Notes: generated by a model not told the origin, from the letters alone. Numbered from the stretch's first letter, positions 7,757 through 16,565 are shown. The stretch is 64,000 nt of DNA from Aquimonas sp964586455 (GCA_964586455.1 CAZPHV010000015.1:23536-87535); one strand, 5' to 3'. Numbers and translations: made by a program.

Positions 7757-8875
7757 CTACGCGCCACCACTGCAGAACAGGCGATAGTCCGCAAAGCCCG
7801 GAAACGCACGACCCGGCGCACACACCATGCACCCGGGGTCAGCCGGTACGCCGATTTCGCGGAAACGCAGCTCGAGCGCGTCGACGCTGAGCACGCGCCC
7901 GTCGAGCACGCGGCCGATGCCGAGCAGGTACTTCAAGGCTTCATTGGCCTGCAGAAGCCCAACCAAACCGGGCAGCACCCCCAGCACGCCGGCCTCGGCA
8001 CAGTTGGGGGCGTCCAGGGGAGGCTCGGGAAACAGGCAGCGGTAGCACGGCGACTTCCCGCGCCGCAGTCCTGCGGCGAACACTCCGACCTGACCGCTGA
8101 AGCGCTCCACCGCGCCATAAATCATCGGCAAAGCCAGCTTCACGCAGGCGTCGGAAACCAGGTAACGCGTAGGAAAGTTGTCGCTGCCGTCGATCACCAG
8201 CCCGACGCCGTCGAACAGGCGCTCGATATTGCTGGCGTCCAGTCGACTCGCCCGCGTGTCGAGATCCAGATGCGGGTTCAGCGCAAGCAGTCGTTCACGC
8301 GCAGAATCAACTTTGAACTCGCCGACTGCGGCATCGGTATGCAGCACCTGTCGCTGCAGATTGCTGCGATCAACGCGATCATCATCGATCAGGCGGATGT
8401 GCCCGACTCCGGCCGCCGCCAAATACAGCGCAACCGGCGAGCCCAGCCCACCGGCTCCCACGATCGCCACGCGCGCGCGCTGCAGGCGGCGCTGGCCTTC
8501 AAGGCCCACTTGCGGCAGGCGCAGATGACGATCAAAGCGCTCCAGGAAATCTGGCGACTCCTGTGCGCCTGCCCACGGCAGGCCCTGCGCGCGCCACAGG
8601 CCGCAGCCTCCGCGCACCGAAGCCACATTCGAATAGCCGAGCGCACGAAGTTCAGAGGCAGCGCGCAGCGAGCGCATTCCGGCCGCGCAGATCAGCAGCA
8701 CTTCGCTGTCCGGCTCGGCAAAGCCGCGGATGTCGATACTCACCCGGGCCAGCGGCAACGCGAGTGCGGCGGTCGGCAGCCCAGCTGCACGCTCGCTGTC
8801 TTCGCGAACGTCGATCAGCAGTGCGCCTGCCTGCTGGCGCGCCAGTGCTTCGCGCGGCTGAAGTTCGCGGATCAC
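7757..8875 (-). CDS. moeB: Molybdopterin-synthase adenylyltransferase with N-terminal rhodanese domain
   Basis: This E1-like enzyme adenylates the C-terminus of MoaD (and perhaps ThiS-like proteins) for sulfur transfer. It starts at a GTG (8875) whose last two bases form part of the upstream gene's TGA (GTGA overlap). Residues 1 to about 100 are a rhodanese domain with active-site CAAGMRS. The ThiF/MoeB domain follows, with GAGGLGSPVALYLAAAG, DRSNLQRQ, IDGSDNFPTRY and the catalytic cysteine region NCAEAGVLG. Zinc pairs CYRC and CMVC are present. The rhodanese domain is N-terminal, unlike the C-terminal one of MoeZ/Uba4. Confidence 0.93.
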   Translation of the reverse strand: MIRELQPREALARQQAGALLIDVREDSERAAGLPTAALALPLARVSIDIRGFAEPDSEVLLICAAGMRSLRAASELRALGYSNVASVRGGCGLWRAQGLPWAGAQESPDFLERFDRHLRLPQVGLEGQRRLQRARVAIVGAGGLGSPVALYLAAAGVGHIRLIDDDRVDRSNLQRQVLHTDAAVGEFKVDSARERLLALNPHLDLDTRASRLDASNIERLFDGVGLVIDGSDNFPTRYLVSDACVKLALPMIYGAVERFSGQVGVFAAGLRRGKSPCYRCLFPEPPLDAPNCAEAGVLGVLPGLVGLLQANEALKYLLGIGRVLDGRVLSVDALELRFREIGVPADPGCMVCAPGRAFPGFADYRLFCSGGA

Positions 8876-9498
8876 CCTCGACTCCGGTACTGCAGCGCCT
8901 CCAGGGTCGGCACCACCCAAGACAAGAATTGCGCGGCAAGCGTATGCAGATCGGAATCGAGCCAGATCAGCCGCGCTCGCGAACTGCGCCACGCGCGCGG
9001 GCCTGCCTCGACGATCGGCATGGCGATGCCGAGCCGCGGCAAGCGCTCCAGCAGCACAGCTTCCGCTGCGGGTGTGGCGGTCAGCAGCACCAGATCGAAG
9101 CTGTCGAGCGCATCACCCAGTGCTGCGTCGATGCGCTCAGGCTGCTGCGGCAGCGAAGGCCAGGCCAGGGATTCGATGCGCTGCTCGCTAAGCAGCGCCT
9201 GCAGCATCGGGCTGGCGGCGTCGTGCTGACGCGACTCCACAAGCGTCTCGCCGGCCTGCAGCAGCGCATCGCCAAAGCTGAAAACGGCCACGGTCGGGCG
9301 CGGATACACCTCAACCCGAGCGACGCCGCTGGCGGCAAGCTGGCCGATCTGCAGCGGGGTCAGCGCATCGCCAGGCTTCACGCCTGGAAGTGCGGCCCCG
9401 GCGTGCACACGCGCCAAGGCGCGCGGCACCGGCACCGCCTCGATGCGCAACGGCGGCGTCGGCACGGATTCAATCAAAGCACGCAGCAAGGCATCCAT
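8872..9498 (-). CDS. Reduced MoeA-like protein
   Basis: This 208-aa protein resembles MoeA (molybdenum insertion) but is about half its usual ~400 aa. Recognisable are a domain II/III junction (ALARVHAGAALPGVKPGDAL, QIGQLAASGVARVEVY) and the start of the MogA-like fold (PTVAVFSFGDALLQAGETL). The expected glycine-rich SGGVSVGDYD segment is replaced by LLTATPAAEAV, and the C-terminal domain is absent. It is coupled to moeB by the GTGA overlap. It is therefore either a decaying moeA or a shortened relative with another role; catalysis of Mo insertion looks unlikely. Confidence 0.7.
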   Translation of the reverse strand: MDALLRALIESVPTPPLRIEAVPVPRALARVHAGAALPGVKPGDALTPLQIGQLAASGVARVEVYPRPTVAVFSFGDALLQAGETLVESRQHDAASPMLQALLSEQRIESLAWPSLPQQPERIDAALGDALDSFDLVLLTATPAAEAVLLERLPRLGIAMPIVEAGPRAWRSSRARLIWLDSDLHTLAAQFLSWVVPTLEALQYRSRG

Positions 9499-9527
9499 GG
9501 ACGCGACCTCCGGAAACTGAAGCGGCT

Positions 9528-10937
9528 TTACGACTTGCGCTTGACGAACTGCATCAGGCGCTTGCGCTTGGCTTTCTGGCGGTCGTTCAGCGCGGGCTTG
9601 GGCTTGTCCTTGAAGGGGTTCTCGCCCTCGCGGAACAGCAGCGCGACCGGCGTGCCCACCAGCTTGAAGCGCTTGCGGAAGAAGTTCTCCAGATAGCGCT
9701 TGTAGCTGTCCGGCAGAGTCTTCAGACGGGTACCGTGCACCACGATGGTCGGCGGGTTGTGGCCGGCCATGTGGGCGTAGCGCAGCTTGGCGCTATGGCC
9801 ACGCACCAGCGGCGGCTGAAAGGCCTCGAAAGCGGCTTCGAGTGCGCGATTGATCTCGGGCGTCGAGATGACTCGGGTGGCCGATTCATTGGCGCGATGC
9901 ACCGCGCGGAACAGTTCGCGCAGGCCGGTGCCGTGCTTGGCCGAAATCGTCACGATCTGGGCATAGCTGACGAAGGTCAGCCGACGCTCCAGGTCCGCCT
10001 TGCACTGATCCTTCTGATACTGGGTCAGGCCGTCCCACTTGTTGACCGCGATTACCAGCGCGCGCTGAGCCTGAAGCACATGCCCGAGCACCGTGGCGTC
10101 CTGCTCGGTGACGCCTTCGCTGGCATCGAGCATGAACACCACCACTTCACTTTGCTCGATCGCCTGCAGCGCCTTCAGCACGCTGAACTTTTCGATGGCC
10201 TCTTCGACGCGCGCCTTGCGACGAATACCTGCGGTATCGATCAGCCGGTACTTGCGCCCGTCGCGTTCGAGATCCACGGCGATCGAATCACGGGTGGTGC
10301 CCGCCACTTCCGACGCCAGCACGCGCTCTTCGCCGCAAATGCGATTCACCAGTGTGGACTTGCCGACGTTGGGGCGGCCCACGATCGCCAGCTTGCGGCG
10401 TTCGCTTGGATCTTCCAGGGCCGGATCGACATCGCCTTCTGCTGCCGAGGGGATGCGCGCGTAGAGCGCATCGATCAAGGGCAGCACGCCGCGTCCGTGC
10501 GAGGCCGCAAGCGGCAGCATGGCGTCGATTCCGAAGCGCGAAAACTCCGACAGCGCGCTGGTTTCATCCAGACCGTCGGTCTTGTTCACTGCGAGGATCA
10601 CCGGCTTGGACTGCCGGCGCAGGCGACGCAGGATCTCGCTGTCATCCGGGGTGATGCCGACGCGGCCATCAACAATGAACAGCAGCACGTCGGCTTCTTC
10701 CACCGCGGCCCAGCTCTGCACTTCCGCGCGTTCGCCCAGGCTGCCTTCTTCGGAGCCGATACCGCCGGTATCGACCACCATGAAGGGGCGATCGCCAAGT
10801 CGGCAGACGCCGTACTGACGATCGCGCGTCAGGCCGGGCTGATCCGCCACCAGCGCGTTGCGCGACCGGGTGAGGACGTTGAATAGGGTGGACTTGCCCA
10901 CATTGGGGCGGCCGACCAAGGCGACGAGAGGCAGCAC
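9528..10937 (-). CDS. der: Ribosome biogenesis GTPase Der (EngA)
   Basis: Der is an essential double GTPase that matures the 50S subunit. This protein has 469 aa with two tandem G domains. The first has GRPNVGKSTLFN near residue 9 and DTGG; the second has GRPNVGKSTLVN near residue 187, DTAG and NKWDG. The C-terminal KH-like domain contains VVHGTRLKTLPDSYKRYLE and ends in a basic tail. It is the last gene of the bamB-der block and has its own 145-bp upstream gap, which contains the bamB terminator. Confidence 0.97.
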   Translation of the reverse strand: MLPLVALVGRPNVGKSTLFNVLTRSRNALVADQPGLTRDRQYGVCRLGDRPFMVVDTGGIGSEEGSLGERAEVQSWAAVEEADVLLFIVDGRVGITPDDSEILRRLRRQSKPVILAVNKTDGLDETSALSEFSRFGIDAMLPLAASHGRGVLPLIDALYARIPSAAEGDVDPALEDPSERRKLAIVGRPNVGKSTLVNRICGEERVLASEVAGTTRDSIAVDLERDGRKYRLIDTAGIRRKARVEEAIEKFSVLKALQAIEQSEVVVFMLDASEGVTEQDATVLGHVLQAQRALVIAVNKWDGLTQYQKDQCKADLERRLTFVSYAQIVTISAKHGTGLRELFRAVHRANESATRVISTPEINRALEAAFEAFQPPLVRGHSAKLRYAHMAGHNPPTIVVHGTRLKTLPDSYKRYLENFFRKRFKLVGTPVALLFREGENPFKDKPKPALNDRQKAKRKRLMQFVKRKS

Positions 10938-11023
10938 GGGTGGATCCTTTCAAACGCGTGCAACAGCATCGGAGAATGCGGCGACACGATGGGGCGGGGT
11001 CAACAGTCTGCCCCAAGTTCCGG

Positions 11024-11063
11024 AAAACGCAGAACGCGCCGTGTTGCCACGACGCGTTCTGCG
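11024..11063 (-). terminator. Intrinsic terminator after bamB
   Basis: On the minus strand an 11-bp perfect stem CGCAGAACGCG / CGCGTTCTGCG (11053-11063 with 11028-11038, 14-base loop) is followed by TTTTCC. It sits 20 bases past the bamB stop, so der downstream probably has its own promoter. Confidence 0.75.
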
Positions 11064-11082
11064 AGAAAGTGCAGCAAAGCGC

Positions 11083-12243
11083 CTAGCGGACGCGGAAGGC
11101 CGAGATTTCGCCGTCAGTGCTGGTCACGATCAAGAGGTCGTCCACCACGAGCGGGCTGCCCTTGATCGGCTTTTTGCCTGCGCGCGCGCGGCCCACGAAG
11201 CGGCCATCGTCCATGCTCATCCAGTGAACATAGCCTTCGACATCGCCGACCGCTGCGTATCCCGAGTGGTAGGCCGGCGTGCTCAACCAGCGGTGCGCCA
11301 GCGCGTCCTGCTTCCAGGTCGCAGAGCCTGAGCGCTGATCCAGCGACCACACATTGCCGCGATCGTCCGCGGCCAGCACCGCATCACCCGCCAGAGTCAG
11401 ACCGGCGTACACCGACATTTCGCGATTCCACATTGGACGCGCGTTCAGTGCTTCAAAGGCCACGACCTGACCTCGATAGCTGCCTGCGAACAACACGCCA
11501 TCGCGGAACGCGATCTCACCGTCGACATCGCTCATGCGGTCGAGATCGGTGCGGCCCTCACCCACCGACACCGGCTGCTCCCACACCGGAGACCCGTTCT
11601 CCAAGCGCAGCGCAACCACGCTGCCGTCGTCGTAGCCGACAAACAGTGCAGTATCGACAATCAAGGGGGGGCTGTTGCCACGCAGGGTCAAGCTGGGTAG
11701 TGCACGATCGAACACCCAGCGGCGGCTGCCGTCAGTGATCGAGTAGGCGAACAGGCGGCCATCGTTGGAACGCACCACCGTCAGCCCGCGAGCAACCGCC
11801 GGCTGCGCGATCACCTCTGAAGTGACGCTGGCGCGCCAGCGCTCGTTGCCGTTGTCTGGATTCAGCGCCAATACCACGCCATCGAGCGTGGTCATGATCA
11901 AAGTACCTTCGCCGAAGCCGGGCGCACCGGCGAACCGCAGGCCGTCGAAGCGCTGCTTCCAGGCTTCTCGCCCGGTCTGCGTGTCAAGTGCGATCACTTC
12001 GCCCTTGATGTTGCCGATATAAAGACGACCTTCGCCCGCGACCGGGCGCTGGTTCAGACCCATCCGCCGCTCACCCTTGCCGATCGAGCGCGACCAGACC
12101 TGGTCTACGTCGATGCTGGCCTCGAAGTTCACCAGTTCGGCTGGCGGTTGGATGTTCTCGCGCTTGCTCACCCTGGAGCCACCGCAGGCCACCAGTGACG
12201 CGGCGAGTGCCGCCAGGCCCAAAGCCTGCCAAGCCGCCCGCAT
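11083..12243 (-). CDS. bamB: Outer-membrane assembly lipoprotein BamB
   Basis: BamB is the beta-propeller lipoprotein of the BAM complex that folds outer-membrane proteins. This one has 386 aa with the lipoprotein signal MRAAWQALGLAALAASLVAC. Repeated PQQ-like propeller blades are visible (LYIGNIKGEVIALDTQTGRE, GVVLALNPDNGNERW, GNVWSLDQRSGSATW and others). It starts 2 bp after the yfgM stop, so the two are co-transcribed. Normal length and usual gene neighbourhood (yfgM-bamB-der). Confidence 0.95.
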   Translation of the reverse strand: MRAAWQALGLAALAASLVACGGSRVSKRENIQPPAELVNFEASIDVDQVWSRSIGKGERRMGLNQRPVAGEGRLYIGNIKGEVIALDTQTGREAWKQRFDGLRFAGAPGFGEGTLIMTTLDGVVLALNPDNGNERWRASVTSEVIAQPAVARGLTVVRSNDGRLFAYSITDGSRRWVFDRALPSLTLRGNSPPLIVDTALFVGYDDGSVVALRLENGSPVWEQPVSVGEGRTDLDRMSDVDGEIAFRDGVLFAGSYRGQVVAFEALNARPMWNREMSVYAGLTLAGDAVLAADDRGNVWSLDQRSGSATWKQDALAHRWLSTPAYHSGYAAVGDVEGYVHWMSMDDGRFVGRARAGKKPIKGSPLVVDDLLIVTSTDGEISAFRVR

Positions 12244-12245
12244 CC

Positions 12246-12893
12246 TCAGGACTCCTGCGGGGCGGCTGCGCCCAAGTCAGCGAGCTTGAGCTCAACCAGA
12301 CCACGACTCTGCAGGGTGCGGTCGAGGTGGGTCAGCGCATCCTGATAGGCGCTGACGGCCTCCTCGGTCTTGCCCTGAGCGCGCAACACATCACCGCGCA
12401 GCTCGGCCGCGAGGCCGGGGAAACTGGCCTCGGCAGACGTCGCCAGCTGCAGCGATTCGTCCAGTTGCCCTTGGGCAAGGCGGATGCGAGCCAGGCGCAG
12501 ACCGGCCAGGTTCGCCAACAGGGGATCCTTGGCGGCGGACTGCGCGTTCGCCAACGCACCGGCAGCGCCATCCAGATCGCCCGCCGCCAGACGCGTATGC
12601 GCCAGCTGCAGCTCGGCCATCGCGACGTAGGGCGAATCCTTGAAGCGCTCGCCAATGCCGCCCGCGACTTCACCAATCGTGTCCGACTGCTTGGCTTCAA
12701 CCGCGCGGCGGAGGGATTCGAACTGATTCGCTGCGTCGTACTGAGCCTGCAGCTGCGAACCCTCGTGCCATTGCCAGCCGAAGAAGGCCAGCAGACCCAC
12801 AGCCACGCCGCCCAGCAGCGCATTGCCGTTTTCCTTCAGCCAGCTGCGAACGCGTTCGCCGCGCTCGTGTTCATCCATCAGTTCAATCGACAT
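12246..12893 (-). CDS. yfgM: YfgM-type ancillary SecYEG translocon subunit (TPR)
   Basis: YfgM is a single-span membrane protein with a periplasmic TPR domain that contacts SecYEG and periplasmic chaperones. It has 215 aa. The N-terminus MSIELMDEHERGERVRSWLK is typical, followed by one transmembrane helix (ALLGGVAVGLLAFFGWQW) and helical repeats rich in alanine. It is directly followed by bamB. In many gammaproteobacteria hisS and ispG lie just upstream; here rodZ is 63 bp upstream instead. Confidence 0.9.
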   Translation of the reverse strand: MSIELMDEHERGERVRSWLKENGNALLGGVAVGLLAFFGWQWHEGSQLQAQYDAANQFESLRRAVEAKQSDTIGEVAGGIGERFKDSPYVAMAELQLAHTRLAAGDLDGAAGALANAQSAAKDPLLANLAGLRLARIRLAQGQLDESLQLATSAEASFPGLAAELRGDVLRAQGKTEEAVSAYQDALTHLDRTLQSRGLVELKLADLGAAAPQES

Positions 12894-12956
12894 TGCGAAT
12901 TCCGTACAAGGTGAACAGGCGCCCGTTCAGGGGCGCGAAGTCGTGGGCGATCCGAC

Positions 12957-13895
12957 TCAGCCCGGATTGGCCGGCGCCAACGCGCCGTCCGCGCCGAGTC
13001 TAAAGCGGGCGACGTTGGCCCGCTGGAACGCGGACACGTCGATTGACTCGCCATTCAGGCGCAACTCAACACCGCCCGCGTTGCCAAGGGACACCCTGAG
13101 CCCAGCGTCCACAGGGAAGCTGCGGGTCGAGCCCGCGCGAAGCAGGGACGACTCCAGCACGGTGCCGTCTGCAGTACTGACCTCGACCCAGCTGTCGGCC
13201 GTGAGGCTCAGCCGAAGCCCGGCTGCTTCGTCGACAGCAATGCTTGCCGAAGGAGCCTCAATGTCGGGCACGGCCGCTGCCGGAGGCAGCAACCCTGCGT
13301 CCAGACTGGGCGCGGCGGGCCGCGGCGGAAACATGGGCGCTAGTGATGCCATCACCTGCACCTCAGTCGCAGCCGAGGATGCGGCGGCGAGCCCGTCAAC
13401 ACCGCTGCGGCCGGCTGGAGCCGGTACGTCAAGTGAGGTCAGCGTGGCGCGCTGTGAGGGCAGCTGATTCGACGTGGCCATCCAGATGAAGGGCACGACG
13501 ATCGCTGCGGTAAGCAGCACATGCCCGATGCGGCTGGTGTAACGACCCAGCACCGTGCCATAGCGCGGCTTGACATGGATAACCAGGTTTGGCGCGGTTG
13601 TCCGGGCGATCGGCGCCGTGTCAAGAACCACCAGAGGCATTCCCACCGCCTTGGCGTATGCACTGAGGTAGCCGCGCGCGAATACGCCGGCCCCCAACGC
13701 GTCCAGCCGGTCGGACTCGATCGCCTCGATGATCTGGGTGCGCAGCCTGAGCCGCGAGGCCAGTTCGGGAACATCAAGGCCCATGGCCTCGCGTCGCTGC
13801 TTCAGACGCGCTCCGAGGCTGGAGAGCCCCGCATTGACGGGTTCGACAGTCTCGCTCTCGGGCGCCCCGGCGCTCTCATGCTTGTGTCCGCTCAT
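12957..13895 (-). CDS. rodZ: RodZ-like helix-turn-helix membrane protein
   Basis: RodZ links MreB filaments to the cell-wall elongation machinery. The 312-aa protein has a cytoplasmic HTH_25 domain (LGARLKQRREAMGLDVPELA, then SDRLDALGAGVFARGYLSAY) at residues 25-100 and one transmembrane segment at about 125-145 (VLLTAAIVVPFIWMA). A proline/alanine-rich linker leads to a C-terminal DUF4115 beta domain (LRLSLTADSWVEVSTADG). The start overlaps the pilF stop (ATGA). The N-terminal extension of about 25 residues before the HTH is slightly longer than usual. Confidence 0.88.
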   Translation of the reverse strand: MSGHKHESAGAPESETVEPVNAGLSSLGARLKQRREAMGLDVPELASRLRLRTQIIEAIESDRLDALGAGVFARGYLSAYAKAVGMPLVVLDTAPIARTTAPNLVIHVKPRYGTVLGRYTSRIGHVLLTAAIVVPFIWMATSNQLPSQRATLTSLDVPAPAGRSGVDGLAAASSAATEVQVMASLAPMFPPRPAAPSLDAGLLPPAAAVPDIEAPSASIAVDEAAGLRLSLTADSWVEVSTADGTVLESSLLRAGSTRSFPVDAGLRVSLGNAGGVELRLNGESIDVSAFQRANVARFRLGADGALAPANPG

Positions 13896-14662
13896 TGGAT
13901 ACCTGACTCCCCCTGGAGCATCGGTGCGGGTTCATGATCGGGAAACTCCGAGCGCAGACGCGTGCGGTAGCGGTTGGCCGCTGCCGTATCGCCAAGCCCG
14001 GACTCGATGGCGATCCCCAACTCCAAGGCATCCGGCCTTGCAGCGGTCACCGCCTCGTGACGTTGCAGGAAAGCGCGCGCGCGCATCAGCTCTCCGTTTG
14101 CGAACTGCAGCTGCGCCAGATCGAGAAGCACTTCCGGATTGCCGGGTTCGATCTCCAGAGCGCGGCGCAGGTAGCGATCAGCCGCAGCCAGATCGCCCGA
14201 CTTCATCGCGCAGACCCCCGCGTTGGTGAACGCCACCACGGGGGTCGAATAGAAGGGATCATCCACAGCCTTGGCAAAGCGCGCTTCGGCTTCAAGGAAG
14301 CGACCGGAGCGACACAGGAACTGGCCGTAATTGTTGTTCACCGAACCGTCTTCGGGCTTTAGATCGACGGCGCGCCGGTAGTGCGTTTCTGCGCGCTCCG
14401 GGCGACGGATTTCTTCGTACAGCACCGCAATCACGGTGTGCGCGTCGGTCGAGCGGGGGTCCAGCTCCAGCGCCTTGGTGAGGCGCTCCAGAGCGATCTG
14501 CAACTGGCCGCGCTGCATGTAGGCGCGCCCCATCTGTACGTGGTTCGCAGCGGCGATGGCAGTCGGCGAATCCGCCTCCTGGCGGCTACCACCCGTGGTT
14601 TCACAGCCCGCAAGCACGAGCGTGGCAAAAAGAACCAGCAGGCGCGGATCAAGCCGCAGCAT
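13892..14662 (-). CDS. pilF: Type IV pilus biogenesis/stability lipoprotein PilF (PilW)
   Basis: PilF is a TPR pilotin lipoprotein that assembles the PilQ secretin of type IV pili. It has 256 aa with lipobox LVLAGC near residue 19. About six TPR units follow, including HVQMGRAYMQRGQLQIALER, NNYGQFLCRSGRFLEAEA and NAGVCAMKSGDLAAADRYL. It overlaps rlmN upstream by 14 bp and rodZ downstream by 4 bp, so translation is coupled across the three genes. This order is typical of gammaproteobacteria. Confidence 0.93.
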   Translation of the reverse strand: MLRLDPRLLVLFATLVLAGCETTGGSRQEADSPTAIAAANHVQMGRAYMQRGQLQIALERLTKALELDPRSTDAHTVIAVLYEEIRRPERAETHYRRAVDLKPEDGSVNNNYGQFLCRSGRFLEAEARFAKAVDDPFYSTPVVAFTNAGVCAMKSGDLAAADRYLRRALEIEPGNPEVLLDLAQLQFANGELMRARAFLQRHEAVTAARPDALELGIAIESGLGDTAAANRYRTRLRSEFPDHEPAPMLQGESGIQ

Positions 14663-15848
14663 CGTCCACCTTCGTCTCGAGAGAGCGCCGGAAATCCGCT
14701 TGGCGGCGGGTACGATCCATCACCTGCCCTTTCAGCTGACCGCAGGCGGCGTCGATGTCGTCGCCGCGGGTGCGGCGGACCATGGTGAGAATCTGACCGT
14801 CGAGCAGGATCTTCTGAAACGCGCGAATGTCCTCCTCGGCGCTGCGCTCGAAGCGCGTACCAGGGAAGGGATTGAATGGAATCAGGTTGACCTTGGCGGC
14901 GTCACCGTACTGCACGGCGTTGGCGAAGCGGCGCATCAGGCGGACCAGCTCGCGGGCCTGTTCGGGGCGATCGTTGACGCCGCGCATCAGCGTGTACTCA
15001 AAGGTGATGGATTCGCGCTTCTTGCGCAGCGCATAGCGCACGCAGGCGTCCATCAGCTCGGCGATCGGGTACTTCTTGTTCAGCGGCACCAGCTCGGTGC
15101 GCAGATCGTCGGTCGGGGCGTGCAAGGAGACTGCCAGCGAGACGTCGGATTCCTCGGCGAGTCGATCGATCATCGGCACCAAGCCGGCGGTCGACAGGGT
15201 GACGCGCTTGTTGGCCAGACCGAGGCCGTTGTCATCGCGCATGATCGACATCGCACGCACCACGTTGTCGAAGTTCAGCAGCGGCTCGCCCATGCCCATC
15301 ATCACGACATTGGTGAGCTTGCGATGCTGATGCGCCTTATTGCCGAGGTGCTTCGACGCTGTCCAGACCTGACCGATGATCTCGGCGGTCGACAGGTTGC
15401 GGTTGAAGCCCTGGGTAGCGGTGCTGCAGAAACTGCAGTTGAGGCCACAGCCGACCTGGCTCGAAACGCACAGGGTGCCGCGACCCTTGTCAGGGATGAA
15501 CACAGCCTCGATTGCGTTCGAGGTGTCCATTCCCAACAACCACTTGTGCGTACCGTCAGTGGAAGCCTTGTCGAGAACCACCGCCGGCGGGCGGATTTCG
15601 CAGTGTTGTTCCAGCTTGGCTCGCAACACTTTGCCGACATCGGTCATCTCACCGATATCGGTGACATGTTGGTGGTACATCCACTTCATGATCTGGTGTG
15701 CGCGGAAGCGCTTCTCGCCGAGGGTTTCGACAAAGAAGCGCTCCAGGCCAGCGCGGTCCAGGTCAAACAGGTTGATGCGCCCCGACGACGGCAGGGAGGC
15801 CGCGACAGCAGTGCTCGCGGTTTCCAGGCGGACGGGGATTTCGCTCAT
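14649..15848 (-). CDS. rlmN: 23S rRNA (A2503-C2)/tRNA (A37-C2) methyltransferase
   Basis: RlmN is a radical SAM methylase that modifies A2503 of 23S rRNA and A37 of some tRNAs, tuning translational accuracy. It has 399 aa. The iron-sulfur motif CGLNCSFC (CX3CX2C) and the following STATQGFNRNLS are intact. GMGEPLLNFDNV and the second catalytic cysteine region DIDAACGQLKGQ are present. The N-terminal SGRINLFDLDRAGLERFFV matches the RNA-binding part of the family. It is 28 bp downstream of ndk and probably in its operon. Confidence 0.97.
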   Translation of the reverse strand: MSEIPVRLETASTAVAASLPSSGRINLFDLDRAGLERFFVETLGEKRFRAHQIMKWMYHQHVTDIGEMTDVGKVLRAKLEQHCEIRPPAVVLDKASTDGTHKWLLGMDTSNAIEAVFIPDKGRGTLCVSSQVGCGLNCSFCSTATQGFNRNLSTAEIIGQVWTASKHLGNKAHQHRKLTNVVMMGMGEPLLNFDNVVRAMSIMRDDNGLGLANKRVTLSTAGLVPMIDRLAEESDVSLAVSLHAPTDDLRTELVPLNKKYPIAELMDACVRYALRKKRESITFEYTLMRGVNDRPEQARELVRLMRRFANAVQYGDAAKVNLIPFNPFPGTRFERSAEEDIRAFQKILLDGQILTMVRRTRGDDIDAACGQLKGQVMDRTRRQADFRRSLETKVDDAAA

Positions 15849-15876
15849 GACCTGTTCCTATCCTGCTCGATCCGGC

Positions 15877-16302
15877 TCAGCGCGGGCACAGCTCGGTGGC
15901 AGCGAAAAAGTAGGCGGTTTCAATCGCCGCATTCTCAAGGCTGTCGGATCCATGGACGGCGTTGGCGTCAATGCTCTCGGCGAAGTCCGCGCGGATCGTG
16001 CCCGGCGCAGCTTCCTTCGGATTGGTGGCGCCCATCAGCTCGCGGTTCTTCAGAACGGCGTTCTCGCCTTCCAGCACCTGGATCATCACCGGACCGGAGA
16101 TCATGAACTCAACCAGAGCGTTGAAGAAGGGACGCTCGCGATGCACAGCGTAGAAGCCCTCGGCCTCCTTGCGGGAAAGATGCTTCATCTTGGCAGCGAC
16201 GACCTTCAGACCGGCCTTTTCGAAGCGGCTGTAGATCTCGCCGACCACGTTCTTGGCGACCGCGTCGGGCTTGATGATGGAAATGGTGCGCTCGAGCGCC
16301 AT
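15877..16302 (-). CDS. ndk: Nucleoside diphosphate kinase
   Basis: Ndk balances NTP and dNTP pools by phosphate transfer through a histidine intermediate. It has 141 aa, standard length. The start MALERTISIIKPDAVAKN and the catalytic histidine motif NAVHGSDSLENAAIE are clear. It is the first gene of the ndk-rlmN-pilF-rodZ series and faces the tetR-type regulator across a 285-bp divergent region. Confidence 0.98.
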   Translation of the reverse strand: MALERTISIIKPDAVAKNVVGEIYSRFEKAGLKVVAAKMKHLSRKEAEGFYAVHRERPFFNALVEFMISGPVMIQVLEGENAVLKNRELMGATNPKEAAPGTIRADFAESIDANAVHGSDSLENAAIETAYFFAATELCPR

Positions 16303-16518
16303 GCTGCAACTCCGGTTGAAATGTGAATGTTGTGAAAAAGCTACACGCCTAGCCGCGCGTGGCTCGGCCGGATTTCCGGCTGAAAACGCGGGCTTACGGC
16401 GAAATGGTCAAGTAGTGTAGCTGAAGCTTGCGGCTAGCGCACATGCGTGTAGGCCTATGCTAAGCCTGGGTCAAAAATGTGACGCGGGCCGCGAAAGGGT
16501 TGCATGCGGCAACGCACA

Positions 16519-16565
16519 TTGACCTCGCGCGTCGGTTCGGCCTAGTCTCTCAAACGTTTGTTTGA
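16519..16565 (+). promoter_or_regulatory. Predicted promoter and PsrA-type operator upstream of the TetR gene
   Basis: TCAAAC-GTTT-GTTTGA at 16550-16565 is a perfect inverted repeat that fits the CAAAC-N2-4-GTTTG consensus described for the fatty-acid sensor PsrA. An overlapping palindrome CAAACGTTTG is within it. Possible promoter elements TTGACC (16519-16524) and TAGTCT (16543-16548, 18-bp spacing) lie just upstream, so a bound repressor would block the start of transcription. This implies autoregulation and, if the genes are co-transcribed, control of the fad genes. Confidence 0.65.
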
